From Rhodoferax sp. WC2427 (lineage in GTDB: Bacteria; Pseudomonadota; Gammaproteobacteria; Burkholderiales; Burkholderiaceae_C): a stretch of 64,000 nucleotides of DNA. Location of the stretch: assembly GCF_040822085.1 (NCBI RefSeq), contig NZ_CP162006.1, forward strand, positions 3,658,001 through 3,722,000. Direction: 5' to 3'. Of the stretch, positions 9,323 through 18,187 are shown one piece after another (the first letter of the stretch is position 1; every line of letters begins with the position of its first letter). Position numbers and translations under genes: made by a program. Under the pieces are notes generated by a model. The model was given only the letters and a program-made list of their open reading frames with translations, ran no database searches and had not been told where the DNA came from.

Positions 9323-10879
9323 TTAAAACTGCACCGTTAAATTACCTGTCACAGCTGCCTCGCTGTAAGGAAATGATCCACTTGCAGACACTGAGCGCCG
9401 CGCACTCACCGTCAGGTATGCTTTCGGCCCAACACGCGTTGAAGCACTAATATTGGCAGATCTAACTTCCGATTTTTGAGAGTCTAATTGTCCACTCGTT
9501 TTTTGAATTGAAATTTGATTACTAATCGTTGTGTCAGGGGTTAATCTATGTGTGTAAGCAATAGTAAGTCCATTTTGTCGTATAGAACTAGAATTGCTAA
9601 AGTCGTCTATAAGAGAGGGGGAGGTGCTAACACTCTTACCTGTACTTCTTGAGGCGGTAAATGTAATGGTATCGCGAAGGCCAAGCAGCGCAAAAGAAAT
9701 ATTTTGTGCCCTTTGCAATGAAGTTCCTGAGGTTAAATAGCCATTTAATGCAACCGAATTTGGATTTATTCCATATGTTTGCAAATAGCTATTAACAAGT
9801 TGCGCTCTTTTTATAGGGTCAGGTTCGATTGAAGAAAATTGATTAAATAATAAATCATAGTTGCCACCCAAACTTGAAGGATTTATTCCATTCGACATGG
9901 ATACGCTTCTGACGTCACTTAGTCGCCAGCTTGTACGAGGTGTTCTATGTTCGAAATTTAAACTATGCATCTTTCCCAGGGGATTATTCTCAATATTTGC
10001 TGAAATCTTAGTCATTTCAGAAACAGACCAGTTTAATCCCATCCCAGAAGTCCAAGAACCAACTTTTCCCGTTGAGGTGTAATTTTGACGTTCACGTCCA
10101 CCAGAGACAGAAACGACTAGGTTGCTGACGATTGGGTAGTTCAACGAAGCTCTGACACTATCTACTTCGGTATCTGGTGCGCTATTTCGCGAAATAATTT
10201 GACGGTTTAACCCTAATGTCCACGATAACCTTCCGAAAAACTCATCACCGTTTAAGCTAATTGATGAGGCTTTTGAATCGGATGAAAAATTATTGGCACT
10301 TTTGGCGCGTGTCGTGGTTAAGCTATATCGCGCTTCATAGTCAATATATTTAGACAATCTACCTCGATAGTAAGGCGCCAAACTGTAAGTTGAAACTTCC
10401 GTCTTATTTGAATTTATACTATCTAAGTTACTATTTTGAATCGAAAAAGCGGAAATTGTCTGTTGAGTTATAACTCCAGATATATCTACAAATCCGTGCC
10501 TGTCAATGGCTTCAATATTGACAGATGAATTCAATGAATTCTGTAATGAATTTTTACCTTGACCGCCACTATGATTCAAAATATTCAAAGAATAATTTAA
10601 ATAACCTTTTACTCTCCCAGATCCACTTCGAATATTTAGTCCTGGACTGATCTCGGTAATCCAGCCAGACTTTTTGCTTCCATTTTCTAAAGATAAATTA
10701 TCTGTCCAAGTTTCGGTTAACGATAGACTTGGTGAAACGTGGAAGATTCCACCCAAATTCGAAGGGGTCGGTAAGCTTTCCTGAGCATTTGAATTTGTTG
10801 CGATACACAATAAGACAACAAGAACAAATGATAATTTTGTACATTTAAACGCACATGAATTATCATAATATAAGTTCAT
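9323..10879 (-). CDS. PEP-CTERM system outer-membrane beta-barrel protein (TIGR03016-like)
   Basis: 518-residue exported protein with an N-terminal signal peptide (hydrophobic LSFVLVVLLCIATNSNAQ) and the rest made of alternating polar/hydrophobic strands rich in Ser, Thr, Asn and aromatic residues, ending in Phe (LTVQF), as outer-membrane barrels do. The SLSLTETWTDNLSLENG motif after the signal is typical of the PEP-CTERM-linked family. It is presumably the outer-membrane channel or scaffold for polysaccharide secretion. It is flanked by the tyrosine kinase and the ATPase genes. Sequence conservation in this family is low, so the assignment leans on the signal peptide, barrel pattern and exact operon position. 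Confidence 0.82.
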   Translation of the reverse strand: MNLYYDNSCAFKCTKLSFVLVVLLCIATNSNAQESLPTPSNLGGIFHVSPSLSLTETWTDNLSLENGSKKSGWITEISPGLNIRSGSGRVKGYLNYSLNILNHSGGQGKNSLQNSLNSSVNIEAIDRHGFVDISGVITQQTISAFSIQNSNLDSINSNKTEVSTYSLAPYYRGRLSKYIDYEARYSLTTTRAKSANNFSSDSKASSISLNGDEFFGRLSWTLGLNRQIISRNSAPDTEVDSVRASLNYPIVSNLVVSVSGGRERQNYTSTGKVGSWTSGMGLNWSVSEMTKISANIENNPLGKMHSLNFEHRTPRTSWRLSDVRSVSMSNGINPSSLGGNYDLLFNQFSSIEPDPIKRAQLVNSYLQTYGINPNSVALNGYLTSGTSLQRAQNISFALLGLRDTITFTASRSTGKSVSTSPSLIDDFSNSSSIRQNGLTIAYTHRLTPDTTISNQISIQKTSGQLDSQKSEVRSANISASTRVGPKAYLTVSARRSVSASGSFPYSEAAVTGNLTVQF

Positions 10880-10906
10880 ATTAATTTAAAAACGAAGATT
10901 AGTTAC

Positions 10907-11824
10907 TTATTGTTCATATCCGTAGCCATATCCATATCCCCCATACCCGCCCTGTAGACTATTCTTAGCTTGATTCAACACCATCATTTTGACAGGGCAT
11001 GCCTCAATTGAAGCGAGCGCATGTTGAATATCCACTTGGAGAGTTTTCTCAGCATGCACTACCATCACTATTTGTCCCATATGGGTCGCAAGAACTCTAG
11101 ACTCAGTAGTCAATAAGAGCGGAGGAGAATCAAAAATAATAATCCGATCTGAATATCTATTTGCGATATTTTTAATTAACTGACTCATTGCCTCACTAGC
11201 CAATAATTCTGTGGCGCGCAAATGTGGCGTTCCGCTAGGCAATAAAGTCAATTTATCGATATTTGTTTTTAATAAAACACTAGATAAATCATCAACGTCT
11301 CCAACAAGCAAATCAAGCAATCCAGGACTAGCCGGTAATCCTAGCATTCGCAGGACTGATGGGCGGGCAACATCGGCATCAACAAGCATCACCGTGTTAT
11401 CCAATTCGGTTGCGATACTCATGGCCAAATTAATAGCAGAAAAGCTTTTACCTTCTCCGGCCAAAGCGCTCGTGACCATTATCAAGTTACCGTTTGCAAT
11501 TAACGAAGCCCCTTTACCCATTGCATTGCTGATGAGCGGCCTTTTTATTACACGATATTGATCGGCAATTTGTGATCTTGGGGCATTAGGGCTGACAATA
11601 CCCGCCCCTGCTAGTGCATCTAAATCTAAATCGACTTTTCTTGAGAAAGATGATGGCTTTATATTATTTTCAGGAATTTTTTTCTCTGACAATTGCAAAC
11701 TGTCCGCACCTGATCTGTTAGCGGTTATGTCGCCGGTATTTGCATCCTCAAGAGCCTTTGGGATTACTCCAGCTTGCCGCAACTGTTCGAGACGACGGGT
11801 TGCCTGTTCAATTAAGCTATTCAT
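10907..11824 (-). CDS. XrtA-associated tyrosine autokinase (BY-kinase, CpsD/Wzc kinase domain)
   Basis: Cytoplasmic bacterial tyrosine kinase that, together with the adjacent chain-length protein, forms a split Wzc-type polysaccharide co-polymerase. The 305-residue protein has Walker A in TSALAGEGKSFSAINLA, Walker A' VMLVDADVARPSV and Walker B IIIFDSPPLLL. It ends in a Gly-Tyr tail (GGYGGYGYGYGYEQ) holding five tyrosines, the expected autophosphorylation cluster. The N-terminal 90 residues are variable and probably flexible. The gene starts 3 bp after the chain-length gene stops, as expected for partner proteins. It matches the XrtA-linked kinase family (TIGR03018). Confidence 0.93.
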   Translation of the reverse strand: MNSLIEQATRRLEQLRQAGVIPKALEDANTGDITANRSGADSLQLSEKKIPENNIKPSSFSRKVDLDLDALAGAGIVSPNAPRSQIADQYRVIKRPLISNAMGKGASLIANGNLIMVTSALAGEGKSFSAINLAMSIATELDNTVMLVDADVARPSVLRMLGLPASPGLLDLLVGDVDDLSSVLLKTNIDKLTLLPSGTPHLRATELLASEAMSQLIKNIANRYSDRIIIFDSPPLLLTTESRVLATHMGQIVMVVHAEKTLQVDIQHALASIEACPVKMMVLNQAKNSLQGGYGGYGYGYGYEQ

Positions 11825-11827
11825 TTT

Positions 11828-13405
11828 TTAACCTATTTGTCCAGATATAAATGCCAAAGCAGAAATTAACAAAATGAATGCGACAATTAATGAAATTAAG
11901 ACCGCAAAAAATTTGCGGAGATCTGATCTCTCTTTACGTTTTGCAGCCTCACTCAACACTAAAGTAACTACTCCCAAAAGCGGCAAGTCAATTACGTTGC
12001 GTAGCGTCCGTGCGTCATGAAATACAGGTCTGAGCTGGCTAGCGGCAAAAGCAGTGAAGCCCCCAGCACCCAGTGCTGCAACCAAGGCCAGCAGCAAAAG
12101 TAACAGACGATTAGGTGCCACGGGTTTTGGAGAAACTCTTGGCGGATCGATTAATCGGAAATCAGCAACACCGGCGGCAGACTCTAAATCACCAGATAGA
12201 GATGCCGATTCACGTCTGCTGACTAAATCTTCATAGTTCTTTTTGTTAATGGCATAATCTCGATTCAGCTGAGCATATTCAGCCTCTGTTTGCGGCGCAG
12301 TCTTTAAAAATTCACGAGCCTTTTCGTATCTGGATGTGTATTCAGAAACTCTGGCACGCAGAGATGCAACTTGCACTTCGGAAGCCGCGAGCAACCGACT
12401 CATCTCTTGCGACGCCAAGCTATTGTTGCTTGAAGACAATGGGTTCGCCATCGCGGATTTACGTAGCTCCTGAATCTCTTTTTTCTTTTGATCTTCCAAT
12501 TCTTTAATTAATCTTCGAGCACCTATAACGTCAGGATGTTGCTCCGTAAATCGCTGTAACAACCCATCTAAATTTCTTTTCTGTACTTCGATACGTGAAT
12601 CAATTTCAGGTGTGGCTAATGACTGCGCTGATTCCTGCATTAAGCTTTTGGTTGAAATATTTGCGCTATCAGACTTTTCATTTTGAAGCTGCAATTTAGA
12701 AGCATCCCGTGCATTTTCTGCTTCACGTAACTCTAATTTCGCTTGATTAAGCTGTGTACTTATTTCGCTTAATTTCCCGGCAATATCGGTTCCACCATTC
12801 GCCGTTTGAACATCAATATTTCTTAATTTAAATTCTTTTAGGCGAGCTTCTGCAGACTCCAATTTTGATTCATACGTTTTTATTTGTTCTGTGATGAATT
12901 TTTTTGCTGCATCGGTATCTTTGCGGCTGTCACCTAAGCTTGATTCCACAAATATCGAAACCAGTGACTGGACGACGCGCTTGGCCTTATCTGGATTTTG
13001 ATCTTGATAAGAAAGAGTATATAAATTATCCCTTGCTGTACTCTTTATTTGCAACGTGTTCATTAATTGTTCGACCAATCCATCTTGGGACCCTTTGGAT
13101 GTGGTTCCCAAATCAAGATCAGCCATCCGAATTAATTTTTCTACATTTGGCCGCGTAATAAGTGTCCGACTCAACATCCCAACCTGTTGATCTACGTTTG
13201 GCTGTACGGCTAACCCTGACATCAATGGCTTGAGAATTGATTGGGTGTCTACGTAAATACGCGCTGAGGCTTCGTACTTGTCCGGCACCCGAAGCACTAT
13301 GCCTGCTCCTATCACACCGACTAGCCATGCAACAAGAACCCCCAACCAACGGTGCTTCCAGGAGCCTTTTGCAAAAGTCAATAATTGACTAATTAACTCA
13401 TCCAT
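11828..13405 (-). CDS. XrtA system polysaccharide chain-length determinant protein (Wzz/PCP type)
   Basis: Inner-membrane polysaccharide co-polymerase that sets polymer length and recruits the tyrosine kinase. The 525 residues show a first membrane helix (residues about 15-35, RWLGVLVAWLVGVIGAGIVL), a large periplasmic coiled-coil region (residues about 60-420, many Gln/Glu/Lys heptads) with a Wzz-type start RVPDKYEASARIYVDTQSIL, then RLIDPPRVSPKPVAPNRLLLL before the second membrane helix, and a third hydrophobic segment near the C-terminus. It lacks a kinase domain, which is supplied by the next gene. Family match is to the PEP-CTERM chain-length group (TIGR03007). Confidence 0.92.
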   Translation of the reverse strand: MDELISQLLTFAKGSWKHRWLGVLVAWLVGVIGAGIVLRVPDKYEASARIYVDTQSILKPLMSGLAVQPNVDQQVGMLSRTLITRPNVEKLIRMADLDLGTTSKGSQDGLVEQLMNTLQIKSTARDNLYTLSYQDQNPDKAKRVVQSLVSIFVESSLGDSRKDTDAAKKFITEQIKTYESKLESAEARLKEFKLRNIDVQTANGGTDIAGKLSEISTQLNQAKLELREAENARDASKLQLQNEKSDSANISTKSLMQESAQSLATPEIDSRIEVQKRNLDGLLQRFTEQHPDVIGARRLIKELEDQKKKEIQELRKSAMANPLSSSNNSLASQEMSRLLAASEVQVASLRARVSEYTSRYEKAREFLKTAPQTEAEYAQLNRDYAINKKNYEDLVSRRESASLSGDLESAAGVADFRLIDPPRVSPKPVAPNRLLLLLLALVAALGAGGFTAFAASQLRPVFHDARTLRNVIDLPLLGVVTLVLSEAAKRKERSDLRKFFAVLISLIVAFILLISALAFISGQIG

Positions 13406-13458
13406 TATTTTTTATATTCTAAAAGTTAATTAAACAATTGCTACATTCACGCAACGCA

Positions 13459-14163
13459 TTAAAACCATCCTTGTGGAATAATTAGAATATCGCCGGGCTT
13501 CATTTCAACATTACCTGAGAAATCGCCACGCTTAATTAGGTCCTTTAGTCGAACAGAGTATCGCTTTTCACCTTCCGAGGTTCTCAGTATTGTTGCGCTG
13601 TTTCCATCTGCAAAATCTGTCAGACCTCCAACGGAAATCATCACATCCAAGACCGTCATTTTGCTTTTGTAAGGCAATGTCTGAGGCTTTGCCGCTTCAC
13701 CTACCACCCTTATCTGTTCACTGTAGGGACCTACAAAACCAGTCACCATTACGGTCACAACAGGGTCGCGTACAAATTTCGCAAGTACTACTTCAATTTC
13801 TCGAGCAACTTGTACAGAGGTTTTCCCTTGTACTACTAATTCATCTACCAGTGGTGTTGTTAACTTGCCATCGGGCCTTACTGGAACTGACATTGACAGT
13901 TCAGGATTACGCCACACGGTAATACTTAATGCGTCGCCTGGTCCGATAATATAGTTGTAATCATTCGTGATCGCGGTTGCGGGTGCCGGTGGATAGCCAG
14001 TCGTAAAAATTGAACACGATGCCATTAACCCGCACAGAGAAGTTAAGGCCAAAAGGCGGCTCGCAGATGAAAGATATTTACTATTTTTTTTCAAAATTTT
14101 CCCCTTGATCATAGAATTTATACTTATTGATGTTCGAATATAGCGCAAATCTAGACTATCCAT
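13459..14163 (-). CDS. XrtA/PEP-CTERM exopolysaccharide export lipoprotein (Wza-like)
   Basis: Periplasmic/outer-membrane polysaccharide export protein with a Poly_export (SLBB-type) fold. After a hydrophobic signal there is a lipobox, LMASC, so it is predicted to be a lipoprotein. The mature part has YIIGPGDALSITVWRNPELS, VRPDGKLTTPLVDELVVQGKT, and a C-terminal SLBB segment ending PGDILIIPQGWF, all typical of the XrtA-linked export family (TIGR03027). The listed ATG is at 14163; ATG at 14112 (MIKGKILKKNSK) gives a more usual signal-peptide length and may be the true start. It is the first gene of the EPS operon, so the promoter must lie in the AT-rich DNA upstream. Confidence 0.9.
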   Translation of the reverse strand: MDSLDLRYIRTSISINSMIKGKILKKNSKYLSSASRLLALTSLCGLMASCSIFTTGYPPAPATAITNDYNYIIGPGDALSITVWRNPELSMSVPVRPDGKLTTPLVDELVVQGKTSVQVAREIEVVLAKFVRDPVVTVMVTGFVGPYSEQIRVVGEAAKPQTLPYKSKMTVLDVMISVGGLTDFADGNSATILRTSEGEKRYSVRLKDLIKRGDFSGNVEMKPGDILIIPQGWF

Positions 14164-14390
14164 CTACCAAATATTTCACATTTATGGTGCTTATTTTGGA
14201 TTTTGCCTGTTTAGCTTAATTTAATTCGCTGTGTAAATTTAATAACTATTTAATTTCATTAAACTATTACTTTTTAATCCGCGATAGCATCGAATTAAAT
14301 TTCAAATAACTTGAGCCAATGATATTTCTGTCGTCTATAAATATCATAAATCTTCATGAACCGTAGAAAATTGCATTAAATTTAATGGCG
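14164..14390. other. AT-rich leader region upstream of the EPS operon
   Basis: About 230 bp of strongly AT-rich DNA directly upstream of the first EPS gene. It contains no open frame of note and must hold the operon's promoter. I could not pick out a convincing -35/-10 or sigma-54 pair on the minus strand; TTTACA near 14237 is the best -35-like hexamer, but the matching -10 is poor. The AT-rich composition ends abruptly at about 14,390. Confidence 0.5.
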
Positions 14391-15066
14391 GCGCCGATCG
14401 ACGAATGTCAAGCGCAATGATAAAGGGCTTCTACCTTTTTTGGCACCTATGGGTTCGCACGCAAACTATACCGCTGCAGCAACACAGCCAATGGCGCATG
14501 TTGGCTGCCCCAGTTTGACCAGATCCAAGGTTAACTTATTGCTCGCTCAACTGGAAGTCTGCGGTGTGGGCTTGAGGGCAAGATATAGGCTGCCCCGTGT
14601 TAATTGCGGCCGCCTTCGGCAGGCTCCAAAGTTTACGCTGGTGTTTGCTTCCGGCCAACTTGCAACGGCCCGGACGTCCTGTGATGCCATATGGGCTTCG
14701 GGCAAGCTCCGGGAGTGTGCAGAACAGCAAGCAACTGCCACCTTGACGGATAGTGAAGACAGCTCTGCCACGTAGATCAGGGTGGCTACGCCCACTGCCA
14801 CACCGCGAATAGAGTGCACGTACCCTGCCATCAGAGTCCGCCCTTGGTTTTCGCGGCTTCGGCTGCCCCCGCAATGCCTGGGCCGTGTTATGACACTCTT
14901 GGAGAAGCAAGACTCAGCGCACACCCTGCTCCAGAACAGGCAAAGCCAAGTGCACGATATCCGGGTTTCCAGCACCTTGACCAGGTGCGCAAGGCCGTTT
15001 CTCTGCATATCCCCCAGAATCTCCAAACGCAGGAGATCAGGCCATCGGGGGCACCAGTGGCCAAGT
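14391..15066. other. Gene-free region between EPS operon and reductase gene
   Basis: About 675 bp of moderately GC-rich DNA. Frames on both strands stay open for 100-190 codons, but none has recognisable family motifs, a sensible ribosome-binding site or consistent codon use, and several overlap one another. It could be a decayed gene or remnant of an old insertion at the edge of the EPS block. A sequence near 14,451 on the plus strand (TGGCAC...TTCGCA) is reminiscent of a sigma-54 site but the spacing is wrong. Confidence 0.5.
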
Positions 15067-16119
15067 CTAGAGTGCGGCTTTGTCGGCCTCGCTGGTGAAC
15101 GCGTCTGCAAAGAATGCATCCGGTGACAACCCGGCCTTGGCTACGTAATCAGCCTGGGCCGAATCAACAACGATGGGGGCACCGCAGGCATACACCTCAA
15201 AATTGGACAGGTCCGGCAGATCCTGCAGGACAGCCTGGTGAACGAATCCTGTGCGGCCCGTCCAGCCGTCTTCGTGCAGCGCGTCAGAAATGACTGGCAC
15301 GTAGGCCAAATGGGGCATCGAGGCCAACTGGGCTTGCACCCAGTCGTTCAAATACAGATCGCTGGGACGGCGACCGCCCCAGTACAGCGTAGCCGGGCGG
15401 GTGATGGCTTTGTGCTGCATGTGCTCAATGATGGCCTTGATCGGCGCGAAGCCGGTGCCAGAGGCCAGCAGCACGATAGGTTTGTCGGAATCCTCGCGCA
15501 AATAGAAGCTGCCGTAGGGGCCCTCGATACGCTGGATTTCCTTTTCCTTCATCGTCCCGAACACATGGTCGGTGAACTTGCCACCGGGCATGTGGCGGAT
15601 ATGCAGCTCCACCACCGGACCGGTGTGCGGAGCGTTGGCCATGCTGTAGCTGCGCCGGGCACCATCGCGCAGGATGAATTCGATGTATTGGCCCGGGTGG
15701 TAGCGCAGCGTGTCGTTGGCAGGAAGTTGCAACTTGAGGACCATCACATCGCTGGATACTTTCTCCAGCGAAATCACCCGCGACGGCATCTTCTTGATTG
15801 GGAAGGCGCTTTCGTCGGTCACCTGGCGTGACTCCAGCACCACGTCGGTCAGGGGCATGGCGCAGCAAGTCAGCACCAGACCAGCGGCTTCTTCCTCCAC
15901 GCTCAAGGCCTTGCTTTGGTGGGGACCGTGGAACACCATGCCTTCGAGCTTCTTGCACTTACAGGAGCCGCACGCGCCGTCCTTGCAGCCATACGGTAGA
16001 CCAATACCCTGCCGAATGCCGGCAGTCAAGATGGATTCATCGGCGGTGGCAGCAAAAGCGCGGCCACTGGGCTGCACAGTGACGGTGAAGGCCTGCGGCG
16101 TGGGGATGGGATGGGTCAT
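15067..16119 (-). CDS. CDP-6-deoxy-delta-3,4-glucoseen reductase-like 2Fe-2S/FAD oxidoreductase
   Basis: 350-residue electron-transfer flavoprotein with an N-terminal plant-type ferredoxin domain and a C-terminal ferredoxin-NADP reductase module. The 2Fe-2S ligands are in GLPYGCKDGACGSCKCKK with the fourth Cys in LVLTCCAMPL. The FAD motif is RSYSMAN, and the NAD(P)-binding part has LLASGTGFAPIKAIIEHM. Such proteins are widespread in Betaproteobacteria under the AscD-type name, although a role in deoxysugar synthesis is doubtful; they more likely pass electrons from NAD(P)H to an unknown acceptor or oxygenase. It is divergent from the next gene, their starts overlapping by 9 bp. Confidence 0.85.
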   Translation of the reverse strand: MTHPIPTPQAFTVTVQPSGRAFAATADESILTAGIRQGIGLPYGCKDGACGSCKCKKLEGMVFHGPHQSKALSVEEEAAGLVLTCCAMPLTDVVLESRQVTDESAFPIKKMPSRVISLEKVSSDVMVLKLQLPANDTLRYHPGQYIEFILRDGARRSYSMANAPHTGPVVELHIRHMPGGKFTDHVFGTMKEKEIQRIEGPYGSFYLREDSDKPIVLLASGTGFAPIKAIIEHMQHKAITRPATLYWGGRRPSDLYLNDWVQAQLASMPHLAYVPVISDALHEDGWTGRTGFVHQAVLQDLPDLSNFEVYACGAPIVVDSAQADYVAKAGLSPDAFFADAFTSEADKAAL

Positions 16120-17094
16120 GGGGTTCGGTATGCTCAGTGGATTCTGTCTCTAACGGTCTCGATTTTGCCTTCAAACCAATCCCCTCTTGGCGCCTTGCCA
16201 TCGCGCTTTCGCCGTGAGCGCGTGCTCATCATCGGTTGCGGCGACATCGGTCTGCGCGCCGCCGGTCAACTGCCGGGTACTTTACGCTTGCTGGCACTGA
16301 CTTCCAGCCCCGAACGCCGCCCGACCCTGCGCTCCCAAGGCATCACCCCCCTGTGCGGCAACCTGGATGACCCGCAGTCCTTGCTGCGCCTGTCTGGCCT
16401 GGCCACCCGGGTACTTCATTTGGCCCCACCCCCCGGCGAAGACCGTCACGACCCACGCACCCGCAACCTGCTTCGGGCACTGCAGCTGCGTGGTGCTCCA
16501 CGGGCCTTGGTATACGGGTCGACCAGTGGCGTGTATGGCGACTGCCAGGGAGCGATAGTGAACGAAACGCGCGCTGTGGCCGCCACCACCCCCCGCGCCC
16601 TGCGCCGAGTGGATGCCGAGACGGCGGTGCGCCTGTTGGGCCGCCGCGCCAGCCGGGTCCGCACCAGCATTCTGCGCATACCCGGCATCTACGCCCCCGA
16701 CCGCGACGGTGGCACGCCCGAAGCCCGGTTGCGCAAAGGCACCCCGGTACTGGAGCGTTCCGACGACGTATTTACCAACCACATCCACGCCGACGATTTG
16801 GCGCGCGCCTGTGTCAAAGCCCTCTGGTGCGGTCGGCCGCAGCGGGTCTACAACGTGAACGACGACAGCCAGATGCGGATGGGCGACTATTTCGACTTCG
16901 CTGCCGACCTGTATGGCCTTCCCCGCCCACCCCGCGTGCCGCGCCACGCCGCGCAAGGCCAGTTGTCGCTGATGCTACTGAGCTTCATGTCCGAGTCGCG
17001 GCGGATGGACAACACGCGGATGAAACGTGAACTGCGGCTGCGGCTGCGGTATCCGACGGTCGACACGGGTTTGGTGTCAGACCGACAGACCTAG
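16111..17094 (+). CDS. NAD-dependent epimerase/dehydratase family protein (YeeZ-like SDR)
   Basis: Extended short-chain dehydrogenase-like protein with the dinucleotide-binding motif VLIIGCGDIGLRAA. It continues with VYGSTSGVYGDCQGA (the Ser/Tyr region of atypical SDRs), RTSILRIPGIYAPDR and NHIHADDLARACVKAL, all typical of the YeeZ/NAD-dependent epimerase group, whose substrate is unknown. The conserved part begins about 35 residues after the first ATG at 16111; that ATG overlaps the divergent reductase gene, and TTG at 16165 is an alternative start that avoids it. The C-terminal region MKRELRLRLRYPTVDTGL is the usual tail of this family. Confidence 0.8.
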   Translation: MGHGVRYAQWILSLTVSILPSNQSPLGALPSRFRRERVLIIGCGDIGLRAAGQLPGTLRLLALTSSPERRPTLRSQGITPLCGNLDDPQSLLRLSGLATRVLHLAPPPGEDRHDPRTRNLLRALQLRGAPRALVYGSTSGVYGDCQGAIVNETRAVAATTPRALRRVDAETAVRLLGRRASRVRTSILRIPGIYAPDRDGGTPEARLRKGTPVLERSDDVFTNHIHADDLARACVKALWCGRPQRVYNVNDDSQMRMGDYFDFAADLYGLPRPPRVPRHAAQGQLSLMLLSFMSESRRMDNTRMKRELRLRLRYPTVDTGLVSDRQT

Positions 17095-17161
17095 GGCAGC
17101 GCGCATGGCCATGCACACGAAAACCGCTGATGGCCAGGCCAGCAAAACAACCGGCAGGAGC

Positions 17162-18076
17162 CTACCGGCACGCAAACTCCACCCCCGCACACACCGCCGC
17201 CACCTGCGCGGCAATGCACTGCTCTGGCGTGGCACGGGGGCTATCGGGGTAGACCTCGGTGGTGGTGGTGTAACGCGCGCCCGAAATGCCTGCACACAGA
17301 CCCAGCGCGGTCATCGCATAGTGGATCACGCCATGCGCCACCAGAGGTGAACCGATGATGCCGCCCTGCGCATCTGCGGGGGCGATGTGGGTCACCCACT
17401 CTACCGCTGCGATGATGGCCTGCTGGAACGCGGGCTGGGGGTTGGCCGTGTCGTCCACCAGGTAGAAGCCGTCGGGGATGGTGCCAGGCGCAAACGGCTG
17501 GCCATCGCGGGCGGCCACGGCGGGGCGGTATTCGGACTCGTCGGTGTCGGTGGTTTCGTGCAGGTCGATGTGGACAGTGAACTGGCCACGCAGGGGCTCC
17601 ACCAGTCGCATCAAGGCGGCAGACTCTTGCGCGGGGCTGTCTGGGCGGAATGAGCGGTTCGGGTCCAGAGCGTCGAAGTTCCAGCGCTGCACCCGCTCGT
17701 AGGCCCAGGGGCTGACGCAGGGCACCACCAACAGATTCACCCGGCCCGCAAAGTTGTCCGCACGCGCCTCCAAAAAGCGCAGCGCGCCCAGCACACCGCT
17801 GGTTTCATAGCCATGCACGCCACCGGTCACCAGCACGCCGGGCAGTGCGCTGTCCCAGCCCCGGCTGCGGATGGCGAACAAGGGGAAGCGCTCTTCCCCA
17901 TAGGTCACCTCACCATACGGCACCACGTCAAAGCGCGCGCGCAGCATCTCGATGCGCGGCAACACGTCGTCTGCATAGCTGCGCTGGCGCACCTGGCACG
18001 CACGCCATTGGGCCAACTCTGCAGTGCCCCAGGCTTGGCCGGAGGTACCGATGGGGTAGAAATGGGGGTTGCTCAT
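17162..18076 (-). CDS. M14-type carboxypeptidase/succinylglutamate desuccinylase-like protein
   Basis: 304-residue zinc hydrolase of the M14 fold. Visible motifs are GVLVTGGVHGYETSGVLGAL (the H-x-x-E zinc pair), LLVVPCVSPWAYERVQRWN, DPNRSFRPD, and VHIDLHETTDTDESEYRP (the third zinc His and the following catalytic region). The C-terminal TTEVYPDSP may supply the late Glu. The substrate is probably a peptide or N-acyl amino acid, not determined. The frame stays open for another 183 codons upstream, but that part is antisense to trxC; ATG at 18076 (MSNPHFYP) is the sensible start. It converges with the SDR gene and is divergent from trxC. Confidence 0.85.
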   Translation of the reverse strand: MSNPHFYPIGTSGQAWGTAELAQWRACQVRQRSYADDVLPRIEMLRARFDVVPYGEVTYGEERFPLFAIRSRGWDSALPGVLVTGGVHGYETSGVLGALRFLEARADNFAGRVNLLVVPCVSPWAYERVQRWNFDALDPNRSFRPDSPAQESAALMRLVEPLRGQFTVHIDLHETTDTDESEYRPAVAARDGQPFAPGTIPDGFYLVDDTANPQPAFQQAIIAAVEWVTHIAPADAQGGIIGSPLVAHGVIHYAMTALGLCAGISGARYTTTTEVYPDSPRATPEQCIAAQVAAVCAGVEFACR

Positions 18077-18187
18077 GGGTGTTTGGCAGATGGGATTACC
18101 GAAAAAAACCAGCTGCATTATGGGGTTAGGCCTTGCAGGCAACCCGCCGCCCTTGCAATCCGGCCCACCCGCCACGACATGGACCCA

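Noticed and set aside
14451..14470. Sigma-54-like TGGCAC...TTCGCA
   Set aside because: The spacing is off by about two bases, it faces away from the EPS operon, and no gene follows.
14547..15119. 190-codon minus-strand frame in the gap upstream of the EPS operon
   Set aside because: It has no motif, no good ribosome-binding site, runs into the reductase gene and competes with other equally long frames. Treated as non-coding.
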